A DNA stretch of 64,000 nucleotides, from the NCBI GenBank assembly GCA_023429995.1, contig JAEZCE010000052.1:252103-316102 (forward strand), given 5' to 3'. Positions 18,787 through 27,773 of the stretch are shown here, in pieces. Made by a program: the position numbers and the translations under genes. The notes under the pieces are model-generated. The model was not told where the DNA came from. It made no database searches and saw only the letters and a program-made list of their open reading frames with translations. This DNA is from Bacillota bacterium. GTDB taxonomy: Bacteria; Bacillota; UBA4882; UBA8346. The stretch's first letter is position 1; each line of letters begins with the position of its first letter.

Positions 18787-19173
18787 CTACCTCGATTTGT
18801 GTTGGATTGATTTCGAAGATGAACATGAATTATTGGTATTTTCCTTATTGAAAGAAGTAATATATTGTAGTCCCCATTCACACAAGGTATTAAGGATTGG
18901 CAAAATGCTTTTCCCTGCCTGGGTCAGTGAGTATTCAACCCGGGGTGGGACTTGGGTATATACATGGCGATGAACCAAACCGTCTTCCTCTAACTCTCGC
19001 AATTGTTGGGTTAACATCTTTTGGGTGACTTGAGGCAAGCTCTTTTTTAACTCGCTGAAACGAAGGGTGTTATCACCTAACCGCCAGAGAATCAATGATT
19101 TCCATTTTCCACCAATCAATGCCAGGGTCAATTCCATGGAACATTGGTAATTGGTATTGCGAAATTGGATCAT
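18787..19173 (-). CDS. HxlR-family redox-type transcriptional regulator
   Basis: 128 residues with a winged helix (LTLALIGGKWKSLILWRL, then FSELKKSLPQVTQKMLTQQL and RELEEDGLVHRHVY), the HxlR hallmark. Cys 11 (NTNYQCSMELTL) sits where the Bacillus quinone/electrophile sensors YodB, CatR and HypR have their reactive cysteine. It is divergent from a flavoprotein and other redox enzymes, which are the expected targets. Its intergenic region contains two GGTACT elements 22 bases apart (19209 and 19231), a possible operator. Confidence 0.9.
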   Translation of the reverse strand: MIQFRNTNYQCSMELTLALIGGKWKSLILWRLGDNTLRFSELKKSLPQVTQKMLTQQLRELEEDGLVHRHVYTQVPPRVEYSLTQAGKSILPILNTLCEWGLQYITSFNKENTNNSCSSSKSIQHKSR

Positions 19174-19377
19174 GATGAAAACCTCTCTTTATGAATAGTT
19201 TCTTTTTGGGTACTATGATACTGAAAAGTTGGTACTTGATTTTTATTTGTGTAATATCTATGATTATATCAAAGATGGTGGGAATTGGAAAGCTCACTAC
19301 TTTGCTTTACAAGTAACCATTCAGGATGATCGGAAAATTCAATTTATCAAAATAACACTAGAGGAGGAGTATCGAAG

Positions 19378-19956
19378 ATGAAAGTAGTGGCATTTAACGG
19401 TAGCCCCAGAGTAAATGGAAATACGGCCCAAAGTATTGAAATTGTCTTTAAGGAGTTGGCGAAAGAGGGCATTGAAACCGAGCTTATCCAATTGGGAGGG
19501 CGGAAAGTATTCGGTTGTATGGCTTGCGGTAAATGTTATGAGAAAAAAGACTGCCTTTGTGTCCGGCAGGATGACGAGATGAACACTTTTATCCAAAAAA
19601 TGAAGGAAGCGGATGGGATCATGATTGGTTCCCCTACCTATTTCAGTAATGTATCAACAGAAGTTAAGGCGCTTATTGACCGCGCAGGCTTTGTTAACAA
19701 GGCCAATGGCGGATCGATTCTAAGAGGCAAGGTTGGAGCGGCGGTAGTTTCAGTCCGGCGCGCCGGTTCGACTTTTACTTATTCCGCCATAAACTTTTTC
19801 TTTGGAATTGCCGAGATGATTATTCCGAGTTCCAGTTATTGGAATATGACATTATCCCTGGAACCGGGCGATGTCCAAAAGGATGAAGAGGGAATTCACA
19901 CTTTTGAAGTTTTGGGACAAAACATGGCCGGTATTTTGAAAAAGCTCCATCAATGA
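19378..19956 (+). CDS. NADPH-dependent FMN reductase / iron-sulfur flavoprotein family
   Basis: 192 residues with a flavodoxin-like fold: FNGSPRVNGNTAQSIE binds the FMN phosphate (residues 5-20) and SPTYFSNVSTEVKALIDRAG (from about 82) covers the isoalloxazine. The insert GCMACGKCYEKKDC (about 44-57) is the cysteine cluster seen in iron-sulfur flavoproteins and related quinone or nitro reductases. GAGGAGGAGT precedes the ATG. It is the first gene of the run divergent from hxlR and probably regulated by it. Confidence 0.85.
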   Translation: MKVVAFNGSPRVNGNTAQSIEIVFKELAKEGIETELIQLGGRKVFGCMACGKCYEKKDCLCVRQDDEMNTFIQKMKEADGIMIGSPTYFSNVSTEVKALIDRAGFVNKANGGSILRGKVGAAVVSVRRAGSTFTYSAINFFFGIAEMIIPSSSYWNMTLSLEPGDVQKDEEGIHTFEVLGQNMAGILKKLHQ

Positions 19957-20031
19957 TTATAGAATCCATGAGAATATCGCTAGACTGCCAATTTGGATCG
20001 AATCTTTTCGCTTTGAAATGGAGGAATAATA

Positions 20032-20541
20032 ATGGATTTTTTTAATGTGCTCGAACACCGTTATAGCGTTCGCTCTTATCTCCCTGACCCGGTTGAAGCC
20101 GAGAAACTGGAACAGATTATGGAAGCGGCCCGGTTGGCTCCCACGGCATGTAACCGTCAGGCATTTAAGATTATAGTGATTTCAACAAAAGGAAGGCAGA
20201 ATGAATTAAAGAAAATATATCCCAAAGATTGGTTCGGTGAGGCTCCCAATGTCCTTTGCGTTTGTTCAACTCCGGGAGAAAATTGGGTCCGGAAGGATGG
20301 TAAAAGCTATTCCGATGTGGACGCGGCCATTGTGATGGATCACATGATTTTGGCAGCCACAGCTTTGGGTTTGGGTACTTGCTGGATCGGCGCTTTTGAT
20401 CTTGAGGCAGCCCGGAATGTGTTGGGTTTGGACGATTCGCTGGAGCCGGTGGCATTTACACCTGTGGGGTATGCAAAAGGAGTAGCTCCTGACAAATCCA
20501 GAAAACCGGTTGGGGACTTGGTAATCAATTTCGAAGATTAA
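20032..20541 (+). CDS. Nitroreductase-family FMN enzyme
   Basis: 169 residues, the short single-domain type. RYSVRSYLPDPV at the N-terminus and AARLAPTACNRQAFKIIVIS carry the FMN-binding arginines and serine/threonine; LAATALGLGTCWIGAFD and PVGYAKG complete the fold. Such enzymes dimerise and reduce quinones or nitro compounds with NAD(P)H. Strong GGAGG before ATG 20032. In the same direction as the neighbouring redox genes, 75 bases after the flavoprotein. Confidence 0.88.
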   Translation: MDFFNVLEHRYSVRSYLPDPVEAEKLEQIMEAARLAPTACNRQAFKIIVISTKGRQNELKKIYPKDWFGEAPNVLCVCSTPGENWVRKDGKSYSDVDAAIVMDHMILAATALGLGTCWIGAFDLEAARNVLGLDDSLEPVAFTPVGYAKGVAPDKSRKPVGDLVINFED

Positions 20542-20586
20542 AGTGTCATGCGCTCTCTATAGCAAGAGATAAGCGGGGGAAATCGG

Positions 20587-21489
20587 ATGAAGAAATACAT
20601 TGTCTATCAAATCGATTCATTTACCAAAAAGGTTTTTCAAGGCAATCCTGCCGGAGTAGTTCTTGATGCGGACGGTATAACAGAGATGCAAATGCAAAGA
20701 ATCGCCCGGGAGTTGAATAATTCGGAGACTTCGTTTTTATTTTCTCCGGATGGCAAAGAATGTGACGGCGTAATACGATATTTTACTCCTAAAACTGAAG
20801 TCCCGACTTGCGGACATGCTACGATTGCCGCAATGTATGCCAAAGCGGTTGAGGAAAATTTGGGAAGTTCCATGTACCGGATGCGAACCCGGATTGGTAT
20901 ATTGCCATTTGAAATCATAAAAACCGATAGCGACTATAAAGTGGTTATGACTCAAGGAAAAATTGAATTCGGAACGGTTTTCGAAAGCGAATTCAAGGCT
21001 AGGATTATCCAAGCCTTAGATTTAAAAGAAGAGGATTTATATGAGAATTGTCCGATCCAAATTGTTTCGACGGGACATTCAAAAGTGATGGTTGGGATCA
21101 AAAATAGAACTCGGTTGAATCAATTGGCGCCTCACTTTAATGAACTGGTTGACTTAAGCCGAATCATCGGCTGTAGCGGTTATTTTGTCTTTACTCTGGA
21201 CTCTGATTCTGAGAATGTTTTGACTCATGGACGGATGTTTGCGCCAGCCGTTGGAATTAATGAAGATCCGGTTACCGGCAATGCAAATGGACCACTGGGA
21301 GCTTACCTGGTCCATCATGGATTGGTTGATCATTCAAGAAGTCAATTTAATTTTAAAGGCAAACAAGGTGAAGCCGTTCATCGACCGGGAATAGTTGAAG
21401 TTAAAGTTCAAATCGCAAACCATCAACCGGTTGAAGTGAAAATAGCGGGAGAAGCGGTAATTGTGTTTAAAACCGAAATTGAAATCTAA
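20587..21489 (+). CDS. PhzF-family isomerase-like protein
   Basis: 300 residues, two related hot-dog-like halves. The N-terminal half has QGNPAGVVLDADG, ARELNNSETSFLF with the catalytic-type glutamate, and PTCGHATIAAMYA; the C-terminal half has EDPVTGNANGPLGAYLV and FKGKQGEAVHRPG. PhzF proteins are isomerases related to diaminopimelate epimerase; most have no known substrate. Located 45 bases after the nitroreductase, same strand. No phenazine genes accompany it, so a phenazine role is not suggested. Confidence 0.9.
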   Translation: MKKYIVYQIDSFTKKVFQGNPAGVVLDADGITEMQMQRIARELNNSETSFLFSPDGKECDGVIRYFTPKTEVPTCGHATIAAMYAKAVEENLGSSMYRMRTRIGILPFEIIKTDSDYKVVMTQGKIEFGTVFESEFKARIIQALDLKEEDLYENCPIQIVSTGHSKVMVGIKNRTRLNQLAPHFNELVDLSRIIGCSGYFVFTLDSDSENVLTHGRMFAPAVGINEDPVTGNANGPLGAYLVHHGLVDHSRSQFNFKGKQGEAVHRPGIVEVKVQIANHQPVEVKIAGEAVIVFKTEIEI

Positions 21490-21559
21490 AAGATGAAACT
21501 TCACATCAATCCATGGTGAAGTAGTTTATTTGATTCGATAAAGAATTACCGGAGGGTCA

Positions 21560-21949
21560 ATGATGGAAGTAAAAAAAGTTCTAAGCCGGATTTATGTTCA
21601 TGAAATAGTCTCAGCAGTTGATTTCTATGAAAAGTTATTCAACACAAAATGCACATGGAAACTGGATTATCGGGAAGTTAATTTGGTATTGGCCCAAGTT
21701 GGGGATTTATTGATTTTATCGGGTACCGATGAAGCATTGAAGCCATTTAAAGATACTAAGGCCACTTTTTTGGTTGATTCAATTGCGGAGTTTCGGGAAT
21801 TCTTGTTAATCAATGGCGCTACGATAATTAGGGATTTAAAAGCAGTCCCAACAGGGATGAATATGACCGTCAAGCATTTGGACGGTACGATCGTGGAATA
21901 CGTCGAATATCGCAAACAGTCACAAGGTTCATCGGTTTGTGTTGATTAA
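21560..21949 (+). CDS. VOC-superfamily (glyoxalase-like) protein
   Basis: 129 residues. SRIYVHEIVSAVDFYEKLF is the usual first strand and helix of a vicinal-oxygen-chelate module, and the C-terminal MNMTVKHLDGTIVEYVEY is the usual closing strand. This could be a glyoxalase, dioxygenase or resistance protein. The Glu/His metal ligands are not all evident. GGAGGG precedes the tandem ATG. In HxlR regulons VOC genes often accompany nitroreductases, consistent with this neighbourhood. Confidence 0.8.
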   Translation: MMEVKKVLSRIYVHEIVSAVDFYEKLFNTKCTWKLDYREVNLVLAQVGDLLILSGTDEALKPFKDTKATFLVDSIAEFREFLLINGATIIRDLKAVPTGMNMTVKHLDGTIVEYVEYRKQSQGSSVCVD

Positions 21950-21970
21950 TTCTTAGTTTGGGGGTGTAAG

Positions 21971-22744
21971 ATGCCTATTGATTTAACCGAGATTCAGACT
22001 CTGGCACGGGAATATACTGAAACAAGTCCGAAAAATCGAGTAGCCGAGCTTGATAATTTACAATTGTTTGATAGTCCTTTACTGGCGGTGGCTGATGCCG
22101 GTGACCCTCTTTTTATGGCGTTAAAAGAATCCTCGGTAGTCGGACCCTACCATATGTCACCCTGTGAGTGGCTGACTGAAGCAACCAGTGTAGTATCCTA
22201 TTTTCTTCCCTTTAGCGACAAAGTTCGAAAGGCAAACCGGATACCCGGACTTCCCTCCAAGGAATGGTTGTATGGGAGGATCGAAGGTGAGCAGTTTAAC
22301 CGTTCTCTGAGTCAGTATTTGGTTCGGTATCTAATGGATAAAGGATATCGAGCTTTGGCGCCCGGCCTTGATCAGCGGTTTAAAGTTATCAATCGAATCA
22401 GTAATTGGTCGGAACGGCATGTCTCATTTATCGCCGGATTAGGTACCTTCAGCTTGAGCCGTTCTTTAATTACCCGGTGCGGTTCAGCCGGGAGAATCGG
22501 CAGTTTAGTATGCAACCTGCATCTGGAGCCGACAGCCCGCCAATATCAATCATTCGACGAATACTGCACAAAATGCGGCGCTTGTATTTTGCGGTGCCCG
22601 CCGTTGGCTATTACTGAAGGGGGGAAAGATAATCAGGTATGCGGAGAATACCTGGATCGGGTTTTAAACCGCTTTAAGTCACGATATGGTTGCGGAAAGT
22701 GTCAGAGCGGGGTTCCTTGTGAAGCGAAAATACCGGGGTTCTAA
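21971..22744 (+). CDS. 4Fe-4S protein resembling epoxyqueuosine reductase
   Basis: 257 residues. The C-terminal part contains CTKCGACILRCPPLAI (near 197) and a second cysteine group, CGKCQSGVPCE (near 243), giving one or two 4Fe-4S clusters. The N-terminal part (EATSVVSYFLPFSDKVRKAN, HVSFIAGLGTFSLSRSLIT) resembles the corrinoid-associated domain of QueG-type proteins, including the GLG-FS-S motif. It is shorter than true QueG (about 380 aa) and lacks its HEAT-repeat tail, so a different substrate is likely. It begins 21 bases after the VOC gene. Confidence 0.75.
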   Translation: MPIDLTEIQTLAREYTETSPKNRVAELDNLQLFDSPLLAVADAGDPLFMALKESSVVGPYHMSPCEWLTEATSVVSYFLPFSDKVRKANRIPGLPSKEWLYGRIEGEQFNRSLSQYLVRYLMDKGYRALAPGLDQRFKVINRISNWSERHVSFIAGLGTFSLSRSLITRCGSAGRIGSLVCNLHLEPTARQYQSFDEYCTKCGACILRCPPLAITEGGKDNQVCGEYLDRVLNRFKSRYGCGKCQSGVPCEAKIPGF

Positions 22745-22781
22745 TAGGTTCATGAATTCAAACTAAAATAAAAGTCGGTGA

Positions 22782-23000
22782 ATGAAATACGATAAATATG
22801 AAACATCGGGGTTTGATGTTGAAAAGAAGGCCAGATTGCGTAAGGAAGTATTTCCTATAGCCTGTCAAAACGCTTTTGAAATGGGCTTGAGATTTATCGG
22901 GGGGAAAAGTAATGTCTTATATGTTGGAACCTCTTCAAGTGGGTCCACACACTTTGAAAAACCGGCTGGTCATGCCGCCGATGGCGACGGCGAAAGCTAA
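22782..23000 (+). CDS. Probable truncated remnant or small protein overlapping the OYE gene
   Basis: The 72-residue frame reads KYDKYETSGFDVEKKARLRK then EVFPIACQNAFEMGLRF, which looks coding and resembles the tail of flavodoxin-family proteins. From about residue 44 it overlaps the Old Yellow Enzyme gene in another frame, so the rest (SSSGSTHFEK...) is probably out-of-frame read-through. It is most likely the conserved end of a lost gene, or a small ORF. The RBS is weak. Confidence 0.35.
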   Translation: MKYDKYETSGFDVEKKARLRKEVFPIACQNAFEMGLRFIGGKSNVLYVGTSSSGSTHFEKPAGHAADGDGES

Positions 23001-23922
23001 TTTTGATGGTAAAGTAAGTCAGGGTCTGTTGGATTACTATAGGGAGAAATCCGCGGGAGGGAATTTTTCGCTGGTTATCATTGAACACAGTTTTATTGCG
23101 CCGGAAGGAAAGGCCAGTGAAAATCAACTTTCAATTGCAGAGGATTCGGTAATTGACGGTTTACGCCAATTGGCGCAGGTCATTCATAAAAATGGTTCGA
23201 AATGTATCATCCAAATGAATCACGCCGGAAGCGCCGCCAAGGAAGTAATTACCGGTTTTACCCCGATGGGGCCTTCTGCAGTGATCAATCCCCGTTTAGG
23301 TGTAATACCTCGTGAGTTAAACCCCGATGAAATCGACCATTTGATAACTGGCTTTGCGAGTGCCGCCCGACGCGCCATAACGGCTGGGTTTGATGGGGTA
23401 GAGATTCATTCGGCCCATGGATATTTGCTAAATCAATTTTTTTCGCCTTTGACCAATAAACGGAGCGATCTTTACGGAGGAAACATCAGAAACCGGATTC
23501 GTATACACCAAAGAGTAATTGGGGCTGTTCGGGAGGCAATAGGTAATGAATCTCTGATTTTACTTCGATTAGGCGCTTCCGATTTCATACCCGGAGGAAG
23601 TACTATTGAAGATAGTCAACTGGCAGCCAAAGAATTTGAAAAATCCGGTATCGATATCCTCGATATCTCCGGCGGGTTCTCTGGATATAACGTACCGGGA
23701 ATTCCCTATAGCCCGGAGAACCAAGGATATTTTGCTCCCTTCAGTGAAGCGGTGAAGAAGGTTGTCTCTTTGCCTGTCATACTCACGGGCGGAATCATGG
23801 AAGCCCACGCTGGCGAAAAATTACTGGCCGAAGGCAAAGCCGATTTGATTGGAGTCGGCCGGGCGGTGTTCAATGATTCCGATTGGGCGCGGCGGACTAT
23901 CGAAAGTCTGAGGCCAAAATGA
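22912..23922 (+). CDS. Old Yellow Enzyme-family NADH:flavin oxidoreductase
   Basis: 336 residues forming a single FMN TIM-barrel. Motifs: LKNRLVMPPMATAKA (first strand), IIQMNHAGSAA (substrate-binding region), GFDGVEIHSAHGYLLNQF then SPLTNKRSDLYGG, and PVILTGGI and GVGRAVF near the C-terminus, which hold the FMN phosphate. It lacks the Fe-S and NADH domains of 2,4-dienoyl-CoA reductase, so it is a simple ene-reductase. RBS GGGG precedes ATG 22912. It closes the HxlR-linked redox run. Confidence 0.9.
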   Translation: MSYMLEPLQVGPHTLKNRLVMPPMATAKANFDGKVSQGLLDYYREKSAGGNFSLVIIEHSFIAPEGKASENQLSIAEDSVIDGLRQLAQVIHKNGSKCIIQMNHAGSAAKEVITGFTPMGPSAVINPRLGVIPRELNPDEIDHLITGFASAARRAITAGFDGVEIHSAHGYLLNQFFSPLTNKRSDLYGGNIRNRIRIHQRVIGAVREAIGNESLILLRLGASDFIPGGSTIEDSQLAAKEFEKSGIDILDISGGFSGYNVPGIPYSPENQGYFAPFSEAVKKVVSLPVILTGGIMEAHAGEKLLAEGKADLIGVGRAVFNDSDWARRTIESLRPK

Positions 23923-24061
23923 TAAATCCGGGTTTTTCTCTATTGGGATAAATTTGTAACAGGAAAAGTTAAAATTGTGTTAAATAATGCTATCGCCATA
24001 GAAGGGGTTTCTTAAAGAATTGTTCATGTTTAGCCGATTAATTAGATGGGGGGGATTTATA

Positions 24062-24781
24062 ATGAATGAGCGAAAACCCATCGAAGAAATCCTATCATCC
24101 GGAAAAAAGGTCAGCATTGAGACTGTCAATCTTTATGGCAATAAAATTATCACCAAAGCTATCGTCCAAGAGATGAATGCCCAGGGTTTGATGTTGAATT
24201 TACAGAAGCAGGAGCGGATTTTTAATCAAGTTCATACAAATGCCGATATTAAAATCATTTGTTACGATGACTGTAATGCTGGGATCTGCGAGCCCATGAA
24301 GGGGAATGAATATGTTTCTAGCAGTAAATTCATAAAAATTCGTGAGGATGGAGAGCTGACGCAACTTATCTTGAGCGTTCCTATTTTATCTTCAGCGGAC
24401 GACCCGGATGGGAAAAAAAAATCAAAATTTACTATGGCTTTACCTTTTAGCTATTTTATAGATGATAAAGAGGTTAAAGGGGGTACGGTTAAGGATTTAG
24501 CTACGGACAGCTTGGTCGCTTTTGTTAAAGCCGATCCTTCACTGGAAGTTGGTCTCGGTTTGCCTTTTAAACTTTCATTACCGACCAGCGCTAATCCCTT
24601 TTTGATAATCGGGACCATTACCGGGCTTACGCAGCAAACAGATTGTTTATTAATAACCCTAGACTTTTCTCATATACCTCATGATATACAGGATCAAATC
24701 ACTAAATACCTATTTAGTCTCCCCAAACCGATTGCTAAAAAAGAACTACAGCAAAAGCTCTCTTTCATAAAGATTAAATAA
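24062..24781 (+). CDS. PilZ/YcgR-like protein
   Basis: ATG 24062 is chosen over 24020 because a GGGGGG site lies nine bases before it. 239 residues. An N-terminal YcgR-like barrel (KKVSIETVNLYGNKIITKAI, GLMLNLQKQ) is followed by a C-terminal PilZ-like domain (FTMALPFSYFIDDKEVKGGTV, then LPTSANPFLIIGTITGL and DFSHIPHDIQDQI). Canonical PilZ needs RxxxR and (D/N)xSxxG to bind c-di-GMP; here the arginines are not seen and the second motif is D-ATDS, so ligand binding is doubtful. It probably tunes motility or envelope output. Confidence 0.6.
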   Translation: MNERKPIEEILSSGKKVSIETVNLYGNKIITKAIVQEMNAQGLMLNLQKQERIFNQVHTNADIKIICYDDCNAGICEPMKGNEYVSSSKFIKIREDGELTQLILSVPILSSADDPDGKKKSKFTMALPFSYFIDDKEVKGGTVKDLATDSLVAFVKADPSLEVGLGLPFKLSLPTSANPFLIIGTITGLTQQTDCLLITLDFSHIPHDIQDQITKYLFSLPKPIAKKELQQKLSFIKIK

Positions 24782-24787
24782 CGCGGA

Positions 24788-25741
24788 TTATGATAATTCA
24801 ATCTCGCCAGTGGTCTTAAGCTGATATCCGTGAGTAACTAACTCTTTCCCTAGCTTAAAAAGAGCTAGGTCTTTTTGTTTAGCCTCGATCATCAAATCAA
24901 AATCCTGCCTGCTTGAGCGGGCTGCGGTTAAAAAATCGATTGCGGTGTTTACTTCAATAAAGTCGGCATGGGTACGCGGATCAGCAGGCCCTTTGGGACT
25001 GGAAATATGAACTTTAGGAAGGGCTCCTTTCCAGGTAAGAAAAATCTCCGGCAATAGGTCCGAAATCTCTTCTCCTTGATTGAGGATTTGGTGATGATGG
25101 ATATCCAGAACCATCGGGATTGAAAGTTCCTGGGCCAAGTGGAGTACTTCGGCGGCATTGTAGCACCGGTCATCATTTTCAATGACAATCCGGTTTTGAA
25201 TTCCAGCCGGGAGTTCCTTGAATTGGGTTTTGAACCTGTTTAAAGCTAATTGCTTGTCCTCGTATTTTCCGCCCACATGCATGACCAATTTGACCTCTTC
25301 TCCCAGCCTCATGGCTTCGATTATTCTCAAGTGGTATTCCAAGTCAATTCGGGATGCTTTTTGAACCTCAGGATGCGGACTGTTTAACAAAGTAAAATGA
25401 TCCGGGTGGAGACTGGCCCGCATTTGATGCTTGTTGACAAAGGAGCCGATCTCCTCAAAAGCGTTTTTTAAGTCAGCGGTGTAATCCCACCCGTGAAACT
25501 GAGGGTGGGTACATAGCGGAACGAGTCTCGATGTAAAACGGTAAACTTTAATATCATCGTAAGCATTGGCTTTAAGAATCCGTAAGGTGTTTTCTAAATT
25601 TTCACGGGTGATCCGGATAAGCCGGTTAATTTGGTTGGAGTATCCTTCGATCCGGTTGATGTTTTTCAAAGTGACGGTTTTCGAAGGCGAACAATTTTCT
25701 AAGCGCAATGCGATTGCCACATAACCCAGGCGGATCTTCAT
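24788..25741 (-). CDS. uvsE: UV-damage endonuclease (UvsE/UvdE family)
   Basis: The start is placed at ATG 25741 (KIRLGYVAIALRL), which has AGAAGGG upstream, not at 25777. About 317 residues forming a TIM barrel. KVYRFTSRLVPLCTHPQFHG, MRASLHPDHFTLLNS, LVMHVGGKYEDK, IVIENDDRCY, LDIHHHQIL and KVHISSPKG hold the metal-binding His, Glu and Asp residues. The enzyme nicks DNA 5' to cyclobutane dimers and 6-4 photoproducts, an alternative excision-repair entry common in spore formers. It is divergent from the S9 peptidase, with about 110 bases between the starts. Confidence 0.9.
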   Translation of the reverse strand: MKIRLGYVAIALRLENCSPSKTVTLKNINRIEGYSNQINRLIRITRENLENTLRILKANAYDDIKVYRFTSRLVPLCTHPQFHGWDYTADLKNAFEEIGSFVNKHQMRASLHPDHFTLLNSPHPEVQKASRIDLEYHLRIIEAMRLGEEVKLVMHVGGKYEDKQLALNRFKTQFKELPAGIQNRIVIENDDRCYNAAEVLHLAQELSIPMVLDIHHHQILNQGEEISDLLPEIFLTWKGALPKVHISSPKGPADPRTHADFIEVNTAIDFLTAARSSRQDFDLMIEAKQKDLALFKLGKELVTHGYQLKTTGEIELS

Positions 25742-25853
25742 TATCAACCCTTCTTTAACCTTTTTGGTCATCATCATCTATTTTTTTAATAAGATATATA
25801 CGGCTATGTTATTTTTTTTAAAATGGGCAGGCGCGACGATAGGGGGGAAGGAT

Positions 25854-27686
25854 ATGAACCGGTCATTATCAAAGGGAGAAATTCCGCTAGAAGATTTTTT
25901 CAGAAATCCCGATAAAAGTAGCTATCAAATATCGCCCGATGGCACCCAACTCTCTTTTTTGAGTCCTTATCAAAACCGGATGAATGTTTTTGTACAAAAA
26001 CTTTATAGCGGGGTGACGGAGCGGATTACTTCCGAAACCAAACGGGATATTGCGGGGTATTTTTGGAAAGGGAACCACCGGATTATTTATCGCAAAGATT
26101 TTAATGGGGACGAGAATTTTCATATCGTTGCCGTTGATTGGAATGGGAAGAACCTGAGGGATTTGACGCCATTTCCCGGAGTCCGGGCTGAAATCTATGA
26201 CGATTTGGAAGAACAGGAAAATGAAATAATTATCGGCCTTAATCAGCGCAATCGTCAAATATTTGACGTCTACCGCCTCAATGTCTTCCGCGGGGAATTA
26301 AAAATGGTGGCCGAAAATCCCGGCAACATTGAAGGATGGTTAACCGACCACCAGGGCAGAGTCCGCGTCGCGGTGGCTTACGACGGTATAAATAATGTCC
26401 TGTTATACCGGGAAAATGAGAATCAGTCTTTTCAGTCGGTATTGACCACCAGTTTTCAGGTGACTGTTAATCCTTTATTTTTTGCATGGAATGACAGGAC
26501 TGTTTATGCGGCATCCAATATGAACCGGGATAAAACAGCGATTGTGGAATTGGATCCTGCCACTGGCCGGGAGATATCTTTGATTTATGAAGAGCCAGAG
26601 GTTGATGTATCCAATGTACATTACTCTCGGAAACGTAAAGTATTGACCTATATCGCCTATACCACTTGGAAACCTAAATTCAAATTCTTAGATTCCTATA
26701 CGGAACAAATTTTTAGCAAAATCCGCCGTCATTTGCCCCAGGATGAGATAGCGATGGTGGATCACAGTAAAAATGAAGATTTATATATTTTGCGGCAATA
26801 TAGTGACCGTTCCAGAGGGAGCTATTATTTATACGATGCCGGCCGTGATCAGATGACTCATTTGGGAGTCATCAGTTCCTGGCTCCCGGAAAAGCTGATG
26901 GGTGAGATGAAACCCATCGTTTATATGTCCCGGGACGGCCTCTTGATTCATGGGTATATTACCTTGCCCCGTGGCGTGGGAAATAAAAATTTGCCGGTCG
27001 TGGTCAATCCCCATGGCGGACCATGGTCCAGGGATAATTGGGGTTTTAATGCCGAAGCCCAATTTTTGGCAAACCGGGGTTTTGCGGTACTCCAAATCAA
27101 TTTCCGGGGTTCCACCGGATATGGGCGGAAGTTTTGGGAAGCCTCATTCAAACAATGGGGGCGAAAAATGCAGGATGATATCAGTGACGGTGTGAACTGG
27201 ATGATAAAAAATGGAATTGCCAATCCGGAGCAGATTGCCATTTACGGTGGGAGTTACGGGGGATATGCTACTCTGGCCGGTTTAACCTTTACACCGGACT
27301 TATATGCCTGTGGGGTCGACTATTGCGGTGTATCCAATCTCTTTACCTTTATGAACACTATCCCTCCTTATTGGAAACCCACCCTTGAACGGTTTTATGT
27401 GATGGTGGGAAACCCGGAAAAAGATCAAGAGCTCCTTCGTGATGTCTCACCGGTTTTCCATGCCGATAAAATTCAAGTCCCTCTTTTGGTAGCCCAGGGT
27501 GCCCAGGATCCTAGGGTGAATATGCATGAAGCCGACCAGATCGTGGAAGCTCTGCGCAAGCGGGGAGTGGAAGTGGAATATCTGATCAAGGAAAATGAAG
27601 GCCATGGTTTTCATAATGAAGAGAATCGCTTTGATTTTTATCGGGCCATGGAGGTTTTTTTAAAGCGGAATATGGGAGAAAAGTGA
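25854..27686 (+). CDS. S9-family (prolyl oligopeptidase type) serine peptidase
   Basis: ATG 25854 has GGGGAAGGAT just before it; the frame is open upstream from 25764. The 610-residue protein has an N-terminal beta-propeller (to about 350) and a C-terminal alpha/beta-hydrolase. The catalytic triad is visible: S467 in GGSYGG, D552 in AQGAQDPRVN, H584 in NEGHGF. PHGGPWSRD marks the hydrolase entrance. No signal peptide is evident, so it is probably a cytoplasmic acylaminoacyl- or dipeptidyl-peptidase. Confidence 0.92.
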   Translation: MNRSLSKGEIPLEDFFRNPDKSSYQISPDGTQLSFLSPYQNRMNVFVQKLYSGVTERITSETKRDIAGYFWKGNHRIIYRKDFNGDENFHIVAVDWNGKNLRDLTPFPGVRAEIYDDLEEQENEIIIGLNQRNRQIFDVYRLNVFRGELKMVAENPGNIEGWLTDHQGRVRVAVAYDGINNVLLYRENENQSFQSVLTTSFQVTVNPLFFAWNDRTVYAASNMNRDKTAIVELDPATGREISLIYEEPEVDVSNVHYSRKRKVLTYIAYTTWKPKFKFLDSYTEQIFSKIRRHLPQDEIAMVDHSKNEDLYILRQYSDRSRGSYYLYDAGRDQMTHLGVISSWLPEKLMGEMKPIVYMSRDGLLIHGYITLPRGVGNKNLPVVVNPHGGPWSRDNWGFNAEAQFLANRGFAVLQINFRGSTGYGRKFWEASFKQWGRKMQDDISDGVNWMIKNGIANPEQIAIYGGSYGGYATLAGLTFTPDLYACGVDYCGVSNLFTFMNTIPPYWKPTLERFYVMVGNPEKDQELLRDVSPVFHADKIQVPLLVAQGAQDPRVNMHEADQIVEALRKRGVEVEYLIKENEGHGFHNEENRFDFYRAMEVFLKRNMGEK

Positions 27687-27773
27687 GAGTGCTCTTTTTT
27701 GGGTGAATTGATTTAGCCCCAGAGCCATAGGGGTAACGATAGTTTTCATGAGTTGGCCGAGAAGAGTTTGATT

